From Lepisosteus oculatus (Eukaryota > Chordata > Actinopteri > Semionotiformes > Lepisosteidae), in contig NC_090723.1 of NCBI RefSeq assembly GCF_040954835.1, forward strand, positions 9,930,001 to 9,994,000: DNA of 64,000 bases, read 5' to 3'. Below, piece by piece: positions 53,707-63,909 of this stretch. Position 1 is the stretch's first letter, and every line of letters begins with the position of its first letter. A program made the translations under genes and the position numbers. Below the pieces are notes generated by a model. That model searched no databases. It worked only from the letters and a program-made list of their open reading frames with translations, and was not told the DNA's origin.

Positions 53707-56700
53707 TTAGATCTTCTGCACCACCTCCTCCACCCTGGAGGACACCACCCGCCCATCCACCACCTCCTCCACGATGGTCTGGACTTTCCGGGCCCTGCTC
53801 ACCGTGATCTCTGCAACACGGCCGGCGGCCGGAAACAGCAATCAGCACACGTTCAGCGAGGGGGAGGAGCTGGCCAGTTGATAATGGGCACAGAGACGAG
53901 ACCGCGCCCCACCCAGACAGGGGGAGGGGTGCCACTTACCCTTCGCCTGCTGCGCGATGCTCCTGCAACCACAGAGAAGGAAAGAGGAAGTCAGTGCGTT
54001 TGCACGCTCGCGCGCTGACCGAGCGGCAGTAACTCCACCCCCCAGCCCCGCGCGTTACCTGCTGTCCTCCCCGTCCAGCAGGCGGCGGTACATGGAGATC
54101 TCCCGCTCCAGGCGCGTCTTGATGTCCAGCAGGGTCTGGTACTCGTCGCCGTGCCGCGCGGCGTCGCCCCGGACCTGCGCCAGCTCCCCCTCCAGGCGGT
54201 GGACCACGCCCTGCAGCCGCGCCAGCTCCTCGCCGCGCCCCTCGGCCGTCTCCCGCAGGGTCGCCTCCAGCGCGGCTTTCTGAGGGGACAGAGAGAGGGT
54301 CAGCGCTGCCCTTCCACTCTGGCTGGAGCCCCAGGGCCCCGAGCTCTGCTTGCAGCTGCCCGACACCGATCATCACCCAGTTCCCCTCTCACGGCTCCAA
54401 CTGGAGCTCCGCTTAAAACAACAAGAAACACGCCTGCGTGTCCGAGTCCAGAACCCAATTCTTTGCAGGATTACAGCCGAGAAGCACCAGTCTGGCTCTA
54501 ATAACAATTATAATTAATAATAATTGCTTACACTTATATAGCGCTTTTCTGGACACCCCACTCAAAGCGCTTTACAGGTAATGGGGATCCCCTCCACCAC
54601 CACCAGTGTGCAGCCCCACCTGGATGATGCGATGGCAGCCATAGTGCGCCAGGAGAGCAGAGTGATGAAGCCAGTTCAGAGATGGGGGTTATTAGGAGGC
54701 CATGATTGATAAGAGCCAATGGGAAATTTGGCCGGGACACCAGGGTAACTACCCTACTCTTTATAAGAGAAACGGCCTGGGATTTTTAACGACCACAGAG
54801 AGTCAGGACCTCGGTTTTATGTCTCTAGTCTAAAACCATTCCAGACAGCTCTGTTTCTGCGTGCTGCAGCTCTGGGGCTGTGGTATTAGCGCCGCTGTGA
54901 GGAAGGTCAGTCACAAGGCAGCGTCCTGGCCACCCACCAGGCTGAGGAGGGACTGCAGCTCGATCTCCAGACCCTGGATGGCGCGCTTCAGCTCGGAGAT
55001 CTCCGACTTGCTGGACTGCAGAGCCTCTGTGCTCACTGACACCTGCTGGCTTAGGACATCAAACTGTGGAGAGAGAGAGAGAAGAGTGATTTCTGAGCTG
55101 CAGAAAGTGGTGAGGTTTCTGGGCCAAGCGCACAGGGTGCCAGCAGCTGGCCCATCCCCGCGGGCCGGGAGTCGCACCTTGCCCTTGTACCAGCCCTCCA
55201 TGTCCCGGCGGTTCTTCTCGGCGATGCCCTCGTACTGCGCCCGGATCTCCTCCAGCACCTCCATCAAGTCCTGCTGGGGCGCCGCGTCCACCTCCACACT
55301 GACCTGGCCGCCCAGCTGAGAGCGCAGCACCAGCAGCGCCTGCAGGGCGAGAGAGCGCGGGTTCGAGCTCACTGCATCCTTCGCCACTGAGCTGTCGGGG
55401 TAGCAGGGCCTGATGGGGTGGATGAGCTGTACAGATCAGAACCCCAGGAACGAAAGGCTCATTTGTTTTGATGGGGGTGGGAGAATTCCATCCTTCCAAA
55501 AGATCCATAAAAATCTGTGATTATTATTGCTTACACTTATATAGCGCTTCTCTGGACACTCCATTCAAAGCGCTGTACAGGTAATGGGGATCCCCTCCAC
55601 CACCCCCAGTGTGCAGCCCCACCTGGATGATGCGCCAGTCTGCTCCCCACACACCAGCTCTCAGTGGGGAGGAGAGCAGAGTGATGAAGCCAGTTCAGAG
55701 ATGGGGATTATTAGGAGGCCATGATTGGTAAAGGCCAGGGGGAGATCTGCCAGGACACTGGGGTTACACCCCTACTTTTTGAGAAACGCCCTGGGATTCT
55801 TTAGTGACCAGAGAGAGTCAGGACCTCGGTTTTACGTCTCATCCGAAGAATGGAGCCTTTTTACAGTACAGTGTCCCCATTGCTATAATAGGAGCATTAG
55901 GTCCCACACTGACCGCAGGGTGAGCGCCCCCCTACTGGCCCCACTAACACCTCTTCCAGCAACAACCTTAGCTGTCCCAGGAGTCTCCCCTCCAGGTACT
56001 GGCTGAGCTCCTGGGAGCTGCAGGGCGACACGGCCGTGATCTGCGCTGAGAATCAGGAGGAGAGGTGGATGGGGCTGTATTAAGGCGAGGTGACCGTGAA
56101 TGACCTGTTGAGGCGTCCCTCACCTCCTGGTGGTTCTTCTTCAGGTAGATGAGCTCCTCCTGCAGCGCCTCCACCTGGGCCTCCAGGGCCGAGCGGGTCA
56201 GCGTCAGGTCGTCCAGGACGCGCCGCAGCCCGACGACGTCGGCCTCCACCGACTGGCGCAGGGCCAGCTCCGCCTCGTACCTGCGGACCGGGGAGCAGGA
56301 CAGTGAGCGCGCTCAGGAGGGGCTTGAGCCGAAGAGCTGGCTCGGGTGGAGACGAGGGGTGCCTGATCGCTGGGCGTGGACAGTATTGGGGCAGGAGCCG
56401 TGGATCTGTGTTGGGACCAGTGCCCTTCCTCATTATAACACCCCGATTCTGAGTAGGGGTTAGTCATCACAGCTGGGGGCCTCATTCATGTATTCAACTC
56501 CTTCAAGGGGAACCAGCTGATCCCCAGAGGACACCAGTGAAGAGCGTTTACAACTAAAACTACGAGCAGGAGACAGTACGCCAGAGCCAGTGGTAGGGTC
56601 AGAAACCAGTTACCCAGCCATGTTATTGTAACGCAACAGGGGCTCTGGCGGGCGCCCTTGCCGCATTAGGTCGGCCCCCCACCGTCGGGGGCTCGAACCC

Positions 56701-59700
56701 GGGACTCCCGCATCACTCTGCATGGACCCAGCCCGGTGAGCCAAAGAGAGATTAGGCCGACCTAATGCGGCAAGGGCGCCCGCCTGAGCCCCCGTTGCGT
56801 TACATTGGTGTCAGAAGCGGGGTGGGATAGCCCTTCGCCGGGGACGGCGATTTAAGCGGGGGAGAGTGTAACGCTTACGGCCGACAGCTACTGTGTAAGA
56901 GCCGGCGTACCAGAGCAGGTGACGTCACCGCCCTTCCCTGTGATAGCAGGACTACAGCTACTGGGTTGCAGAAAGATCTCTCTTTGGCTCACCGGGCTCG
57001 GTCCCTGATGGGTGACGCGGGAGTCTAGGGTTCGAGCCCCCGACGGTGGGGGGCCGACCTAATGTGGCAAGGGCGCCCGCCTGAGCCCCCGTTCCGTTAC
57101 ATTAATGAAGCCGATACCCTGGCTTCTTACAAGACCCGTCCACAGCTCCTCAGATTAGTCACCTACTAGCTAATCGGAGGAGCTACATGGGTTGAACGAC
57201 TTATTTGTAAGCTATTTTAAAACGTGCGCCTCGCGTCAGATCAGATTCGGCGACTTGGCTGTGTTCTGATCCAATAAGGGATTAACAGTAGGCAAGAGGG
57301 GCCCATTTGTTTCTCCGTCCCGTTATTACTTTTTGTAAAGTAATTATAGTCCGCCGACGAAACAGCGCTCCCTCCGAGAATGATGTCAGAAGACGCCGAG
57401 CACTGCGATCCCCGGGAGACCAAAACAAAAGCGAAGGAATCTGCCTTCCGGAACGGGCTGTTCCCCGTACCGCCAGCAGGCGGAGCCAGAGCACCGTGAG
57501 GGAGGGAGCTCTGCGCTGCCCGACAGCGGCTCCGTCACCGCAGACGCCCGGCAGGTTAAAGCCTGAGGAGGCGGTTCCGGCCACTTCCGGGAGGGGAGGC
57601 GGGCGGTTTGGGTGATTTGAAGAATTTCAACAATACAGACCTGCCAGGACAGGGCGAGCTAATGGCACCTTTCCTTCTGCCAGGGTTCCTTTGGCAACAG
57701 TTTAGAGTTTCTCCACTCTAAACTGGTTCTGTGACTGTGGAATAATCGCATTTGGTATTCATAGTTTAAGGAAATGATCACCGAGTGTTTTCTTGTATCC
57801 CAGGGGCAACTTTGTGGCTGTTTCTTCCAGGAAAATTACACGAAAAGCGTTAAAGACAGTCAAGTGGGAAGCTTGTATAAGATTCCTCACAGCAGCCAGA
57901 TGCTCTGCCCAGGCCTGGTGCCTTGAACCTTCCTCAGCGCTGGACAGACTGGGGAAGATTCAAGACAGAGCTCTGGGGTCACTTAATATGACCAATATGA
58001 CCTAATTAACATGTCTTAATATGATAATATGACCAAAAAACTACCCCTTCTTTTTTGTACACTTCTCTTAGGCCTTGTGTTCTTATTTGTCGCATTCACT
58101 ATTTCCAAAATTAAAGACCGAGCACTTCAGCCCAAACTCCTGCTGCGCTCTTGTCATCTGGACTCATTCCTGACAAGACAGCGCCCTGCCGGGACCCTCG
58201 GCCCATCTGTCCCCCCCCCCCCCCCCCAAGACAGGACAGCACCCTGCCGGGACCCTTAGGCTCATCTGTCCCCCCCCAGACAGGACAGCGCCTTGCCGGG
58301 ACCCTCGCCCTCTCTCTCGCCCCCCCCCAGACAGGACAGCGCCCTGCCGGGACCCCTCGCCCTCTCTCTCGCCCCCCCCAGACAGGACAGCGCCCTGCCG
58401 GGACCCTCGCCCTCTCTCTCGCCCCCCCCCGGACAGGACAGCGCCCTGCCGGGACCCTCGGCCCATCTGTCCCCCCCCCAGACAGGACAGCGCCCTGCTG
58501 GGACCCTCGCCCTCTCTCTCGCCCCCCCCCCCAGAAAGGACAGCGCCCTGCCGGGACCCTCGCCCTCTCTCTCGCCCCCCCCAGCTGGCTCAGCCCGGTT
58601 CTCCGCACAGCCACTCCGAGCCGGCGAGGGCTCACTTGACTTTGAAGTCATCGGAGGCCAGTCGGGCGTTGTCGATCTGCAGGATGATCTTGGCGTTCAT
58701 CTGGGTCATGGCGCCGATCTGGGAACGAGCCGGAGAACAGCGAGAATGTGACTGGTCCACAACGGCCACCTCATTCCAGCAGCGAGGAAGACAGAAATAT
58801 TATACCAGACAGAAATACAATATCACCACAGCCCTGTTCCTATTTCTCTTCAGCCTGGGCTGTTCCTTTATTAGACCTTTCACAAGTCAAACTCCCCGAA
58901 TCCCCCTAAGCTCTCCGGCTGCCTGGGCGCAGTCAGGCGTGTTGAGCAGGGTGCGTGGTGCCGGCTTTGGGAAACGCAGGACGCTGCAGATCAGCCAGCG
59001 GGTCTCCGCTGAGCCCCCTGACAAACACGACGCCGGCGCTATTATACTGAGGGGACAGCGCCTTTTGTCCGTCGGCATGAGGAGACAATCGGCTGGCCGA
59101 CTTTGAAATGAGATCTGGATCCAAGTCGTCTTTCTGGTTCAGCAGCCGCTGAGAAAGAGGGAGACTTGACCGTTCGAAGGGGGTCGTTTTCATTCGTTTG
59201 ACCACGTCATTCATTTTTGTTCTCAGAACACACGTAACATTTGTCTGGGAGCCTCTAATGATCCGATAAGAAGCCGAGCCCAGAGTTGCGGACGGCGTTC
59301 TTACTTGTGCAGCCCAGTACAGTACAGTTACAATTTTCCTCATAGACACGGGGAACCTGATCCTTCCTCTCTCAGCCACACAGGTCACGCAGACAGAGCT
59401 CTCAAACCCTGGTCCCCCGCCCCCCTCTCCGTCCTCACCTGCTTGCGCAGGCCGGCGATGGTCTTCTCGTAGGCGCTGTAGTCCCGGGCGACCGGCGCTC
59501 TCTTCTCGTACCACTCCCGGATCTTCCGCTCCAGCTCGCCGTTGGCGGCCTCCAGCGAGCGCACCTTCTCCAGGTAGGCGGCCAGGCGGTCGTTCAGGTT
59601 CTGCATGGTGGCCTTGCCGTCGGCGCCGATCAGGCTGCTGCAGCTGCCCGCGGAAGAGCCCCCGCCGCCGCCGCCGTACAAGGTCAGGGGAATCGAGAGA

Positions 59701-59858
59701 CTGGAGGTGGAGATGCGGGTCGTGGGCGTGATGCCGCCCAGGCTGCTCGCCTTGCGCACGAGGCCGGTGAGCGAGCTCAGCCGAGAGGAAGGTTTGATCA
59801 GCTGGGAAAAGCGCTCGGGCATCGGGTAAGCCGGCTCCGGGAGGCTGTACACAGACAT
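53707..59858 (-). CDS. Gene D: type I keratin, complete, 431 aa
   Basis: Exons (minus): 59439-59858, 58636-58718, 56124-56280, 55178-55339, 54938-55063, 54059-54279, 53940-53962, 53707-53810; lengths 420, 83, 157, 162, 126, 221, 23, 104 sum to 1296, all GT-AG with matching phases. The head starts [20 protein letters not shown] and is less glycine-rich than in B and C (one GGGGGG run). The rod opens [20 protein letters not shown], has [20 protein letters not shown] and [20 protein letters not shown], and closes [20 protein letters not shown] + GED. Exon 7 is a 23-bp microexon ([10 protein letters not shown] region). The tail ends [20 protein letters not shown] + VQKI. Exon 6 is the most divergent part ([20 protein letters not shown]). 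Exon 1 coil 1A and exon 4 are nearly identical in DNA to gene B. SINEs lie in introns 3 and 5, a TRIM-like element and a minisatellite in intron 2. Role: filament-forming acidic keratin, inferred. Confidence 0.92.
54504..54835 (-). mobile_element. 5S-derived SINE, copy 10, gene D intron 5
   Basis: Tail TTGCTTACACTTATATAGCG and AAAGCGCTTTACAGGTAATG, then the central domain as far as CAGGACCTCGGTTTTATGTC (about 54823). The outer central part and 5S head are missing. It sits in the same orientation as the gene. Confidence 0.85.
55518..56038 (-). mobile_element. 5S-derived SINE, copy 11, gene D intron 3
   Basis: From GATTATTATTGCTTACACTT to the remains of the 5S head (CAGGAGTCTCCCCTCCAGGT, GAGCTGCAGGGCGACACGGC). 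Internally shortened in both the TGCGACGG segment and the head. The CTCF-like site has one extra C (55923-55938). Confidence 0.85.
56627..57101 (+). mobile_element. TRIM-like miniature LTR element in gene D intron 2
   Basis: Right LTR 56867-57101 (235 bp) begins TGTAACGC and ends CGTTACA. It is preceded by a purine tract (AAGCGGGGGAGAG) and by only 62 bp of internal sequence. That starts with TTGGTGTCAGAAGCGGGG (56805-56822), a primer-binding-site-like sequence similar to those complementary to the 3' end of tRNA-Leu. The left LTR (56627-56804) is rearranged: its first about 120 bp are an inverted copy of the right LTR's 3' half, followed by the normal LTR end. Within the right LTR are a CRE palindrome TGACGTCA (56920-56927) and tRNA-like boxes TGGCTCACCGGG (56985-56996) and GGTTCGAGCCC (57029-57039). 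No coding capacity. No clear target duplication was found. Confidence 0.65.
57102..58189. other. Rest of gene D intron 2, nothing recognised
   Basis: No exon or element recognised; the 57307-57615 and 57282-57584 open frames on opposite strands have no known domain. Confidence 0.45.
58190..58585. repeat. GC-rich minisatellite in gene D intron 2, about 7 units
   Basis: Units of about 57-62 bp: GACAGGACAGCGCCCTGCCG, GGACCCTCGCCCTCTCTCTC, then a poly-C run of 6-15 bases. Some units have CGGCCCATCTGTC or TAGGCTCATCTGTC instead of CTCTCTCTC. The array ends about 50 bp from exon 2. The long open frames here come from the repeat. Confidence 0.9.
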
Positions 59859-59943
59859 CTTACCGGGTGGGAAGAGGCGCTGAACTGCAGACTGTTAGCT
59901 TTCCCTGTAGAAGCGGAGAAACCAGTTTCCGTGCTTTTAGAGT

Positions 59944-59951
59944 ATTTTATA
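59944..59951 (-). promoter_or_regulatory. TATA box of keratin gene D
   Basis: The minus strand reads GGGCGTATAAAATACTC about 90 bp upstream of the ATG at 59858, implying a 5' UTR near 60 bases. Confidence 0.75.
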
Positions 59952-59959
59952 CGCCCTGA

Positions 59960-62297
59960 GGGGGTGAGCACCTGGCCTGGCTCTCGATAGGCCGTTGTCA
60001 CCGTCACTTCTGTCTCGCTCCTATTGCCCGCCCGGGACACGGAGACGGCGTGGGAAAAGGCGGGCTGAGCGACATTCCAGCAGCGCTGGAGAGAGAGAGA
60101 GAGAGACGGTGCCCGGGGACGGCACGGCCAGCCTGCTGGACTCCCCCTGCGGGAACAGTCCCGCCACGGGCTCGTGCGAACAGCGGCACGAGGGGAGAAG
60201 CGACCGAATCCACAGACGAGCGAGCGACTCGTCTCGGCAGAAGGCGCGTGAGAGGGCGCGGCGATGACACGCGGCCGCGCAGGAGACCAGCAGAAGAAAG
60301 AATCGTCACCGGTTGATAGTTGTCCATGAGCGTCAACTATACTTCGCATTTAAGCTTTTATTAATTGAGAACAGTTTGTGCAAGACCCTCCAGAAGCAAA
60401 GGGACAATGTATTTCACTAGGAAAAACACCACCCAAGAGTTTGGGCGGACTGAAAGGTCTATGCAGTGTTTTACTCACAATAAAACTTGGCTCAGCTGAG
60501 GGCTAAACTCCTGGTCAGAGGACGAGGAGACTTCGACTCCCGTGGCAGTGGGAAGTGACCAAGGGGGCAGCTGCAGTTGTTGCTGCTAAGGGTGGCCCAA
60601 CCAGTTATTAGGTTTAGGGGGCAATCACTTTTTCACACAGGGCCATGTAGGTTTGGATTTTTTTCCCCCTTAATAATAAAAACCTTCATTTAAAAACGGC
60701 ATATTGTGTTTACTTGTGTTATCTTTGTCTAATATTTCAATTTGTTTGATGATCTGAAACATTTCAGTGTGACAAACATGCAAAAAAAATAAGAAATCAG
60801 GAAGGGGGCAAACACTTTTCACACCACTGTATAGATTTATAATTCTATACTCCTAATTCTTTAGGTGAGGAAATGGCGTCAGGAGCGATTACGAATTATT
60901 GACAGCTGAGGCTGATTGAACTCGGCTGTTGTTATCCCTCCCGGACCTTCGTTAATAAACTCTATTTATTTTTGCTTCAGTCAAGCAATGTGCATTAGTG
61001 ATCACGAGGTTAGCATGAATGATAAATACAATATACTGCATGCTTCATTTTGGGGTGAACATTTGATCATTTTAGTACAAAATGCCCGGTGATCTCACAA
61101 GACTGTGCTGGGGCACGTTGACTTTGAGCACGTTTCAGGGGTAAAGTCAGTATCTGGGTCTCCTGGCTGCAGGTTGTGACTCTCGTCCTGTGTGTCTCAG
61201 GTTTTCCCTGAATTCTCTCCCTTCCAATCTGGCTGACCTGTTTTTTATTTTAAATTCCTCTTTAGATCTTAGCTCAAGTTTCTACCAGACAGTCGGGGAT
61301 CATGTATTTGTTCTTGTATTGAATCATTCTTATTGCGCGGGGGTGTTGAGTGAATATGTCCTTTGCTGACTTTTCTGGTTAAATATAACTACTGACTACG
61401 GCTTAAAATCAGATGTCAGGTTGGTCGGTGGATAGATTTATAAACCCAGCGATGGTGGACGAGCGAGTCTCTCTGCGCTCCGGAAGGTCTGCGCGGCGTG
61501 ACGTGGCGCTGAGACCCCGTCTGTAACCCGGACCCGCGGCGCTGTAGGCGCCCTGCGCGCGGGCCGACCCCTGTTGCCACGGCGGCCTGCGTTCGCAAGC
61601 ACGTGCTCGTGTTTCTGAGGCGTCCCGCTCCGGAAAAGCACGCCGGCGAGACTGGGACAGCCGCGCGCCGAGTGTCCGGGCGGGACGCTGCAGGTCAGGT
61701 TGGACTGAGAGTTTCACTTCAGCGGCAGGGAGGGGCCGAGCCCCAGGCTGTGAAATACAGCACTTCACATTCTCGTCGTTAATAATGAATGAACTTGGTT
61801 ACAATTTACAATGCAGTTGTGTCCTGTGTGGGAGTTCTGAATGCTTGTCTGCATGACTGGACATGAGGTGGGTTTAGTGCTGGACTGAGATCCTCCTGAG
61901 GCCAAGAGCTGCTGTATGAGCTCATCGCCACAGCACAGTGGTCCAGTTCTCAGAGTGTCCACGCCCACCACACTGATAGTAACCTCCCGCATCAAAGTCT
62001 GCACAAGACCCAGCTGCATTCTTCCTCATGCTGTGGTGTTGAGGTCTGCTCCCAGTTATGCCTGGTGTTCGGCCTCAGCTGGTTCTCGACAGCAACATTC
62101 CTACAAATTTTACAGGAAACATAAGCTCCCCAGTGATAAAAGGCTTAGCCGTTGATAAACAAACAAATAACTAACTCCAGGACAGGCTCACTACTGACCT
62201 GCTGTTCCAGTCCTGCACTGCAACTAGATAGCTACTGATGCCCATCCTGTGTGACTATAAGAAACACCCCGCAAATTAAAAACCAAATAAACCTACA
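59960..62297. other. Upstream of gene D: GC-rich patches, no gene recognised
   Basis: 60000-60310 and 61470-61700 are GC- and CpG-rich; both could be promoters but no coding exon is recognisable beside them. The rest is AT-rich with no recognisable element. Confidence 0.4.
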
Positions 62298-62475
62298 GCA
62301 GGGGGCACGGAGGCTATTATTTCTGCCTCAGGGCGCTGGGGCCCTGGGTTCAGTTCCTGGGGTGCTGTCTGTGTGGAGTTTGCATGTTCTTCCCATGTTC
62401 ACAGGGGTTTCCTTCAGGTGCTCCAGTGTCCAAAGACATGCTGGGAGTTGATTGGCTTCTGGGAGCCCGGTGTGT
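62298..62475 (+). mobile_element. tRNA-derived-type SINE, partial copy
   Basis: GGGGGCACGGAGGCTATTAT, CTGGGTTCAGTTCC (B-box-like), GGTGCTGTCTGTGTGGAGTT, TGCATGTTCTTCCCATGTTC, GTCCAAAGACATGCTGGGAG and TTGATTGGCTTCTG. Same family as 19.4 and 42.2 kb, truncated at its 3' end. Confidence 0.65.
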
Positions 62476-62599
62476 CTGTGTGATTTCTGGTTTGTAAAAC
62501 TGAGTGCTTGATTGATTTTCCTGAAGCAGAACAGGTGCAGAATAGACTCATCATGGTGAGATCTGCCCCGTGTTTACCACACTCAAAACCCTTGATTTT

Positions 62600-62697
62600 T
62601 AGTGAACTTTTTTATCTCCTATCATTGTTGCTTTCTTACTGTTAAGCACTTTTTGAAGTTCTTTTTAAAGGCGCTATATAAAGTTATTATTATTGTC
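62600..62697 (+). mobile_element. Retroposon tail fragment
   Basis: CTGTTAAGCACTTTTTGAAG, then TTTTTAAAGGCGCTATATAA and AGTTATTATTATTG: a LINE-type 3' tail similar to that of the 5S SINEs but not the same subfamily. Confidence 0.5.
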
Positions 62698-63524
62698 GTG
62701 AGACAGACAGTGACAGTGAGCACATCCAGAGTACGGGCAGCACCGTGGGTGACATCGCTGTTATCTCATCAGTGCTTATCAATCGCAAAACACGGCAAAG
62801 TGTTTTTTTTAGTGGGGTGTCTCCATTCATCTCGGGATAAAACTTTGAGTTCGAAAACATCAGAGGGTTTTGCAAGATATTATACTTCTTTCAGTCATCG
62901 AAGTGTTGCCTCGGGCCACGGACAAGTGGTTGGCTTTGCCACGAGGCGAAGGGGGACCCCTGCCCCCGTCCCCCGCGAGCTCTCCACCTGTCCGCGAGCT
63001 GCTCCGCGCGGGTGACGTGGCGTCCCCACGGCAACAGAGAAGAACGATTATGCAAATGACCCATCGATGTTTCCGTACGCTATTTACATTAACATGACAC
63101 ACTTCGAAGGATGTGCAGGGAGGCAATCAGACCGGTGTTGGACGACTGCGTGTTTATTAGCAGGTTACAGCGCTCCCAGCCTCGCGCGCAATACGGGAAG
63201 GGTCGCTCGCCCGGCTCCTCAGGGTCAGGGGTCCTCAGGGTCAGGGTACAGCCCCGCCTGCTCCACACTGACGACAGCCCCTGGTGGGGGGGGCGGCAGA
63301 AGACAGACACGACCACGCTGTCAGTCCCCGGGCTCATGATATCACACCTCACACCGCACACCGCACACCTCATGATATCTGACGCAACGTAGTAGACGAC
63401 ATAGATGTTGCCGTTTTGCAGTTACTCCTCCGGTCAGAATTCAAATCCCAGCTTCTGGAAAAACCCGCCGCGCATCAGTCCCAGTCACCCCCAGCGCGAG
63501 CTCAGTACGGGTTTCCTTTTATAT
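62698..63524. other. GC-rich stretch without recognised gene
   Basis: 62900-63040 and 63160-63300 are CpG-rich. An exact octamer ATGCAAAT lies near 63049-63056. No exon recognised on either strand. Confidence 0.4.
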
Positions 63525-63644
63525 TGTAACGCTACGGGGGTTACGGGTTAGCGGCTGCGGTCCCTACTCTTCACAAGTAAGGGCGGTGACGTCACCGCTC
63601 TGGTAAGCCGGCTCTGACGAGCAATGGAGCCCGTATGCGTTACA
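63525..63644 (-). mobile_element. Solo LTR-like element related to the TRIM at 56.6 kb
   Basis: The 120-bp segment is bounded by TGTAACGC and GCGTTACA. Read on the minus strand, AGAGCCGGCTTACCAGAGC and GGTGACGTCACCGCCCTT match the right LTR at 56.9 kb, including the TGACGTCA palindrome (63587-63594). The remaining sequence differs and the tRNA-like part is absent. Confidence 0.6.
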
Positions 63645-63909
63645 GTATTATACCGCAGGTTTTGCTGTTTTTCGTGCCTAGTTCCTGTCCAAACTACCGG
63701 AGCGATTATGTTTTGAAGGAATAAAAATGGTTGTGTTTAAACCGAAATTCAGTTTGTGGATAGGTTTCCCTTTCCAGGTTTGTTATTCGTTATTGATTTT
63801 GAGGTGAAATGTGTATTTCCAGAATACTAAGAAAAACTCACAGTGAACCCCCGGGACATAAGCGAATCTCTGCAGAACATCTTTAATGGGACAAAACCCA
63901 CGATTAAGA

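Noticed and set aside
56970..57060. Functional tRNA gene
   Set aside because: A- and B-box-like sequences exist, but a convincing acceptor stem and anticodon arm could not be drawn by eye, and it lies inside an LTR with an inverted copy next to it.
58111..58651. Long open frames on both strands (up to 174 codons)
   Set aside because: They arise from the C-rich minisatellite of about 60-bp units in gene D intron 2.
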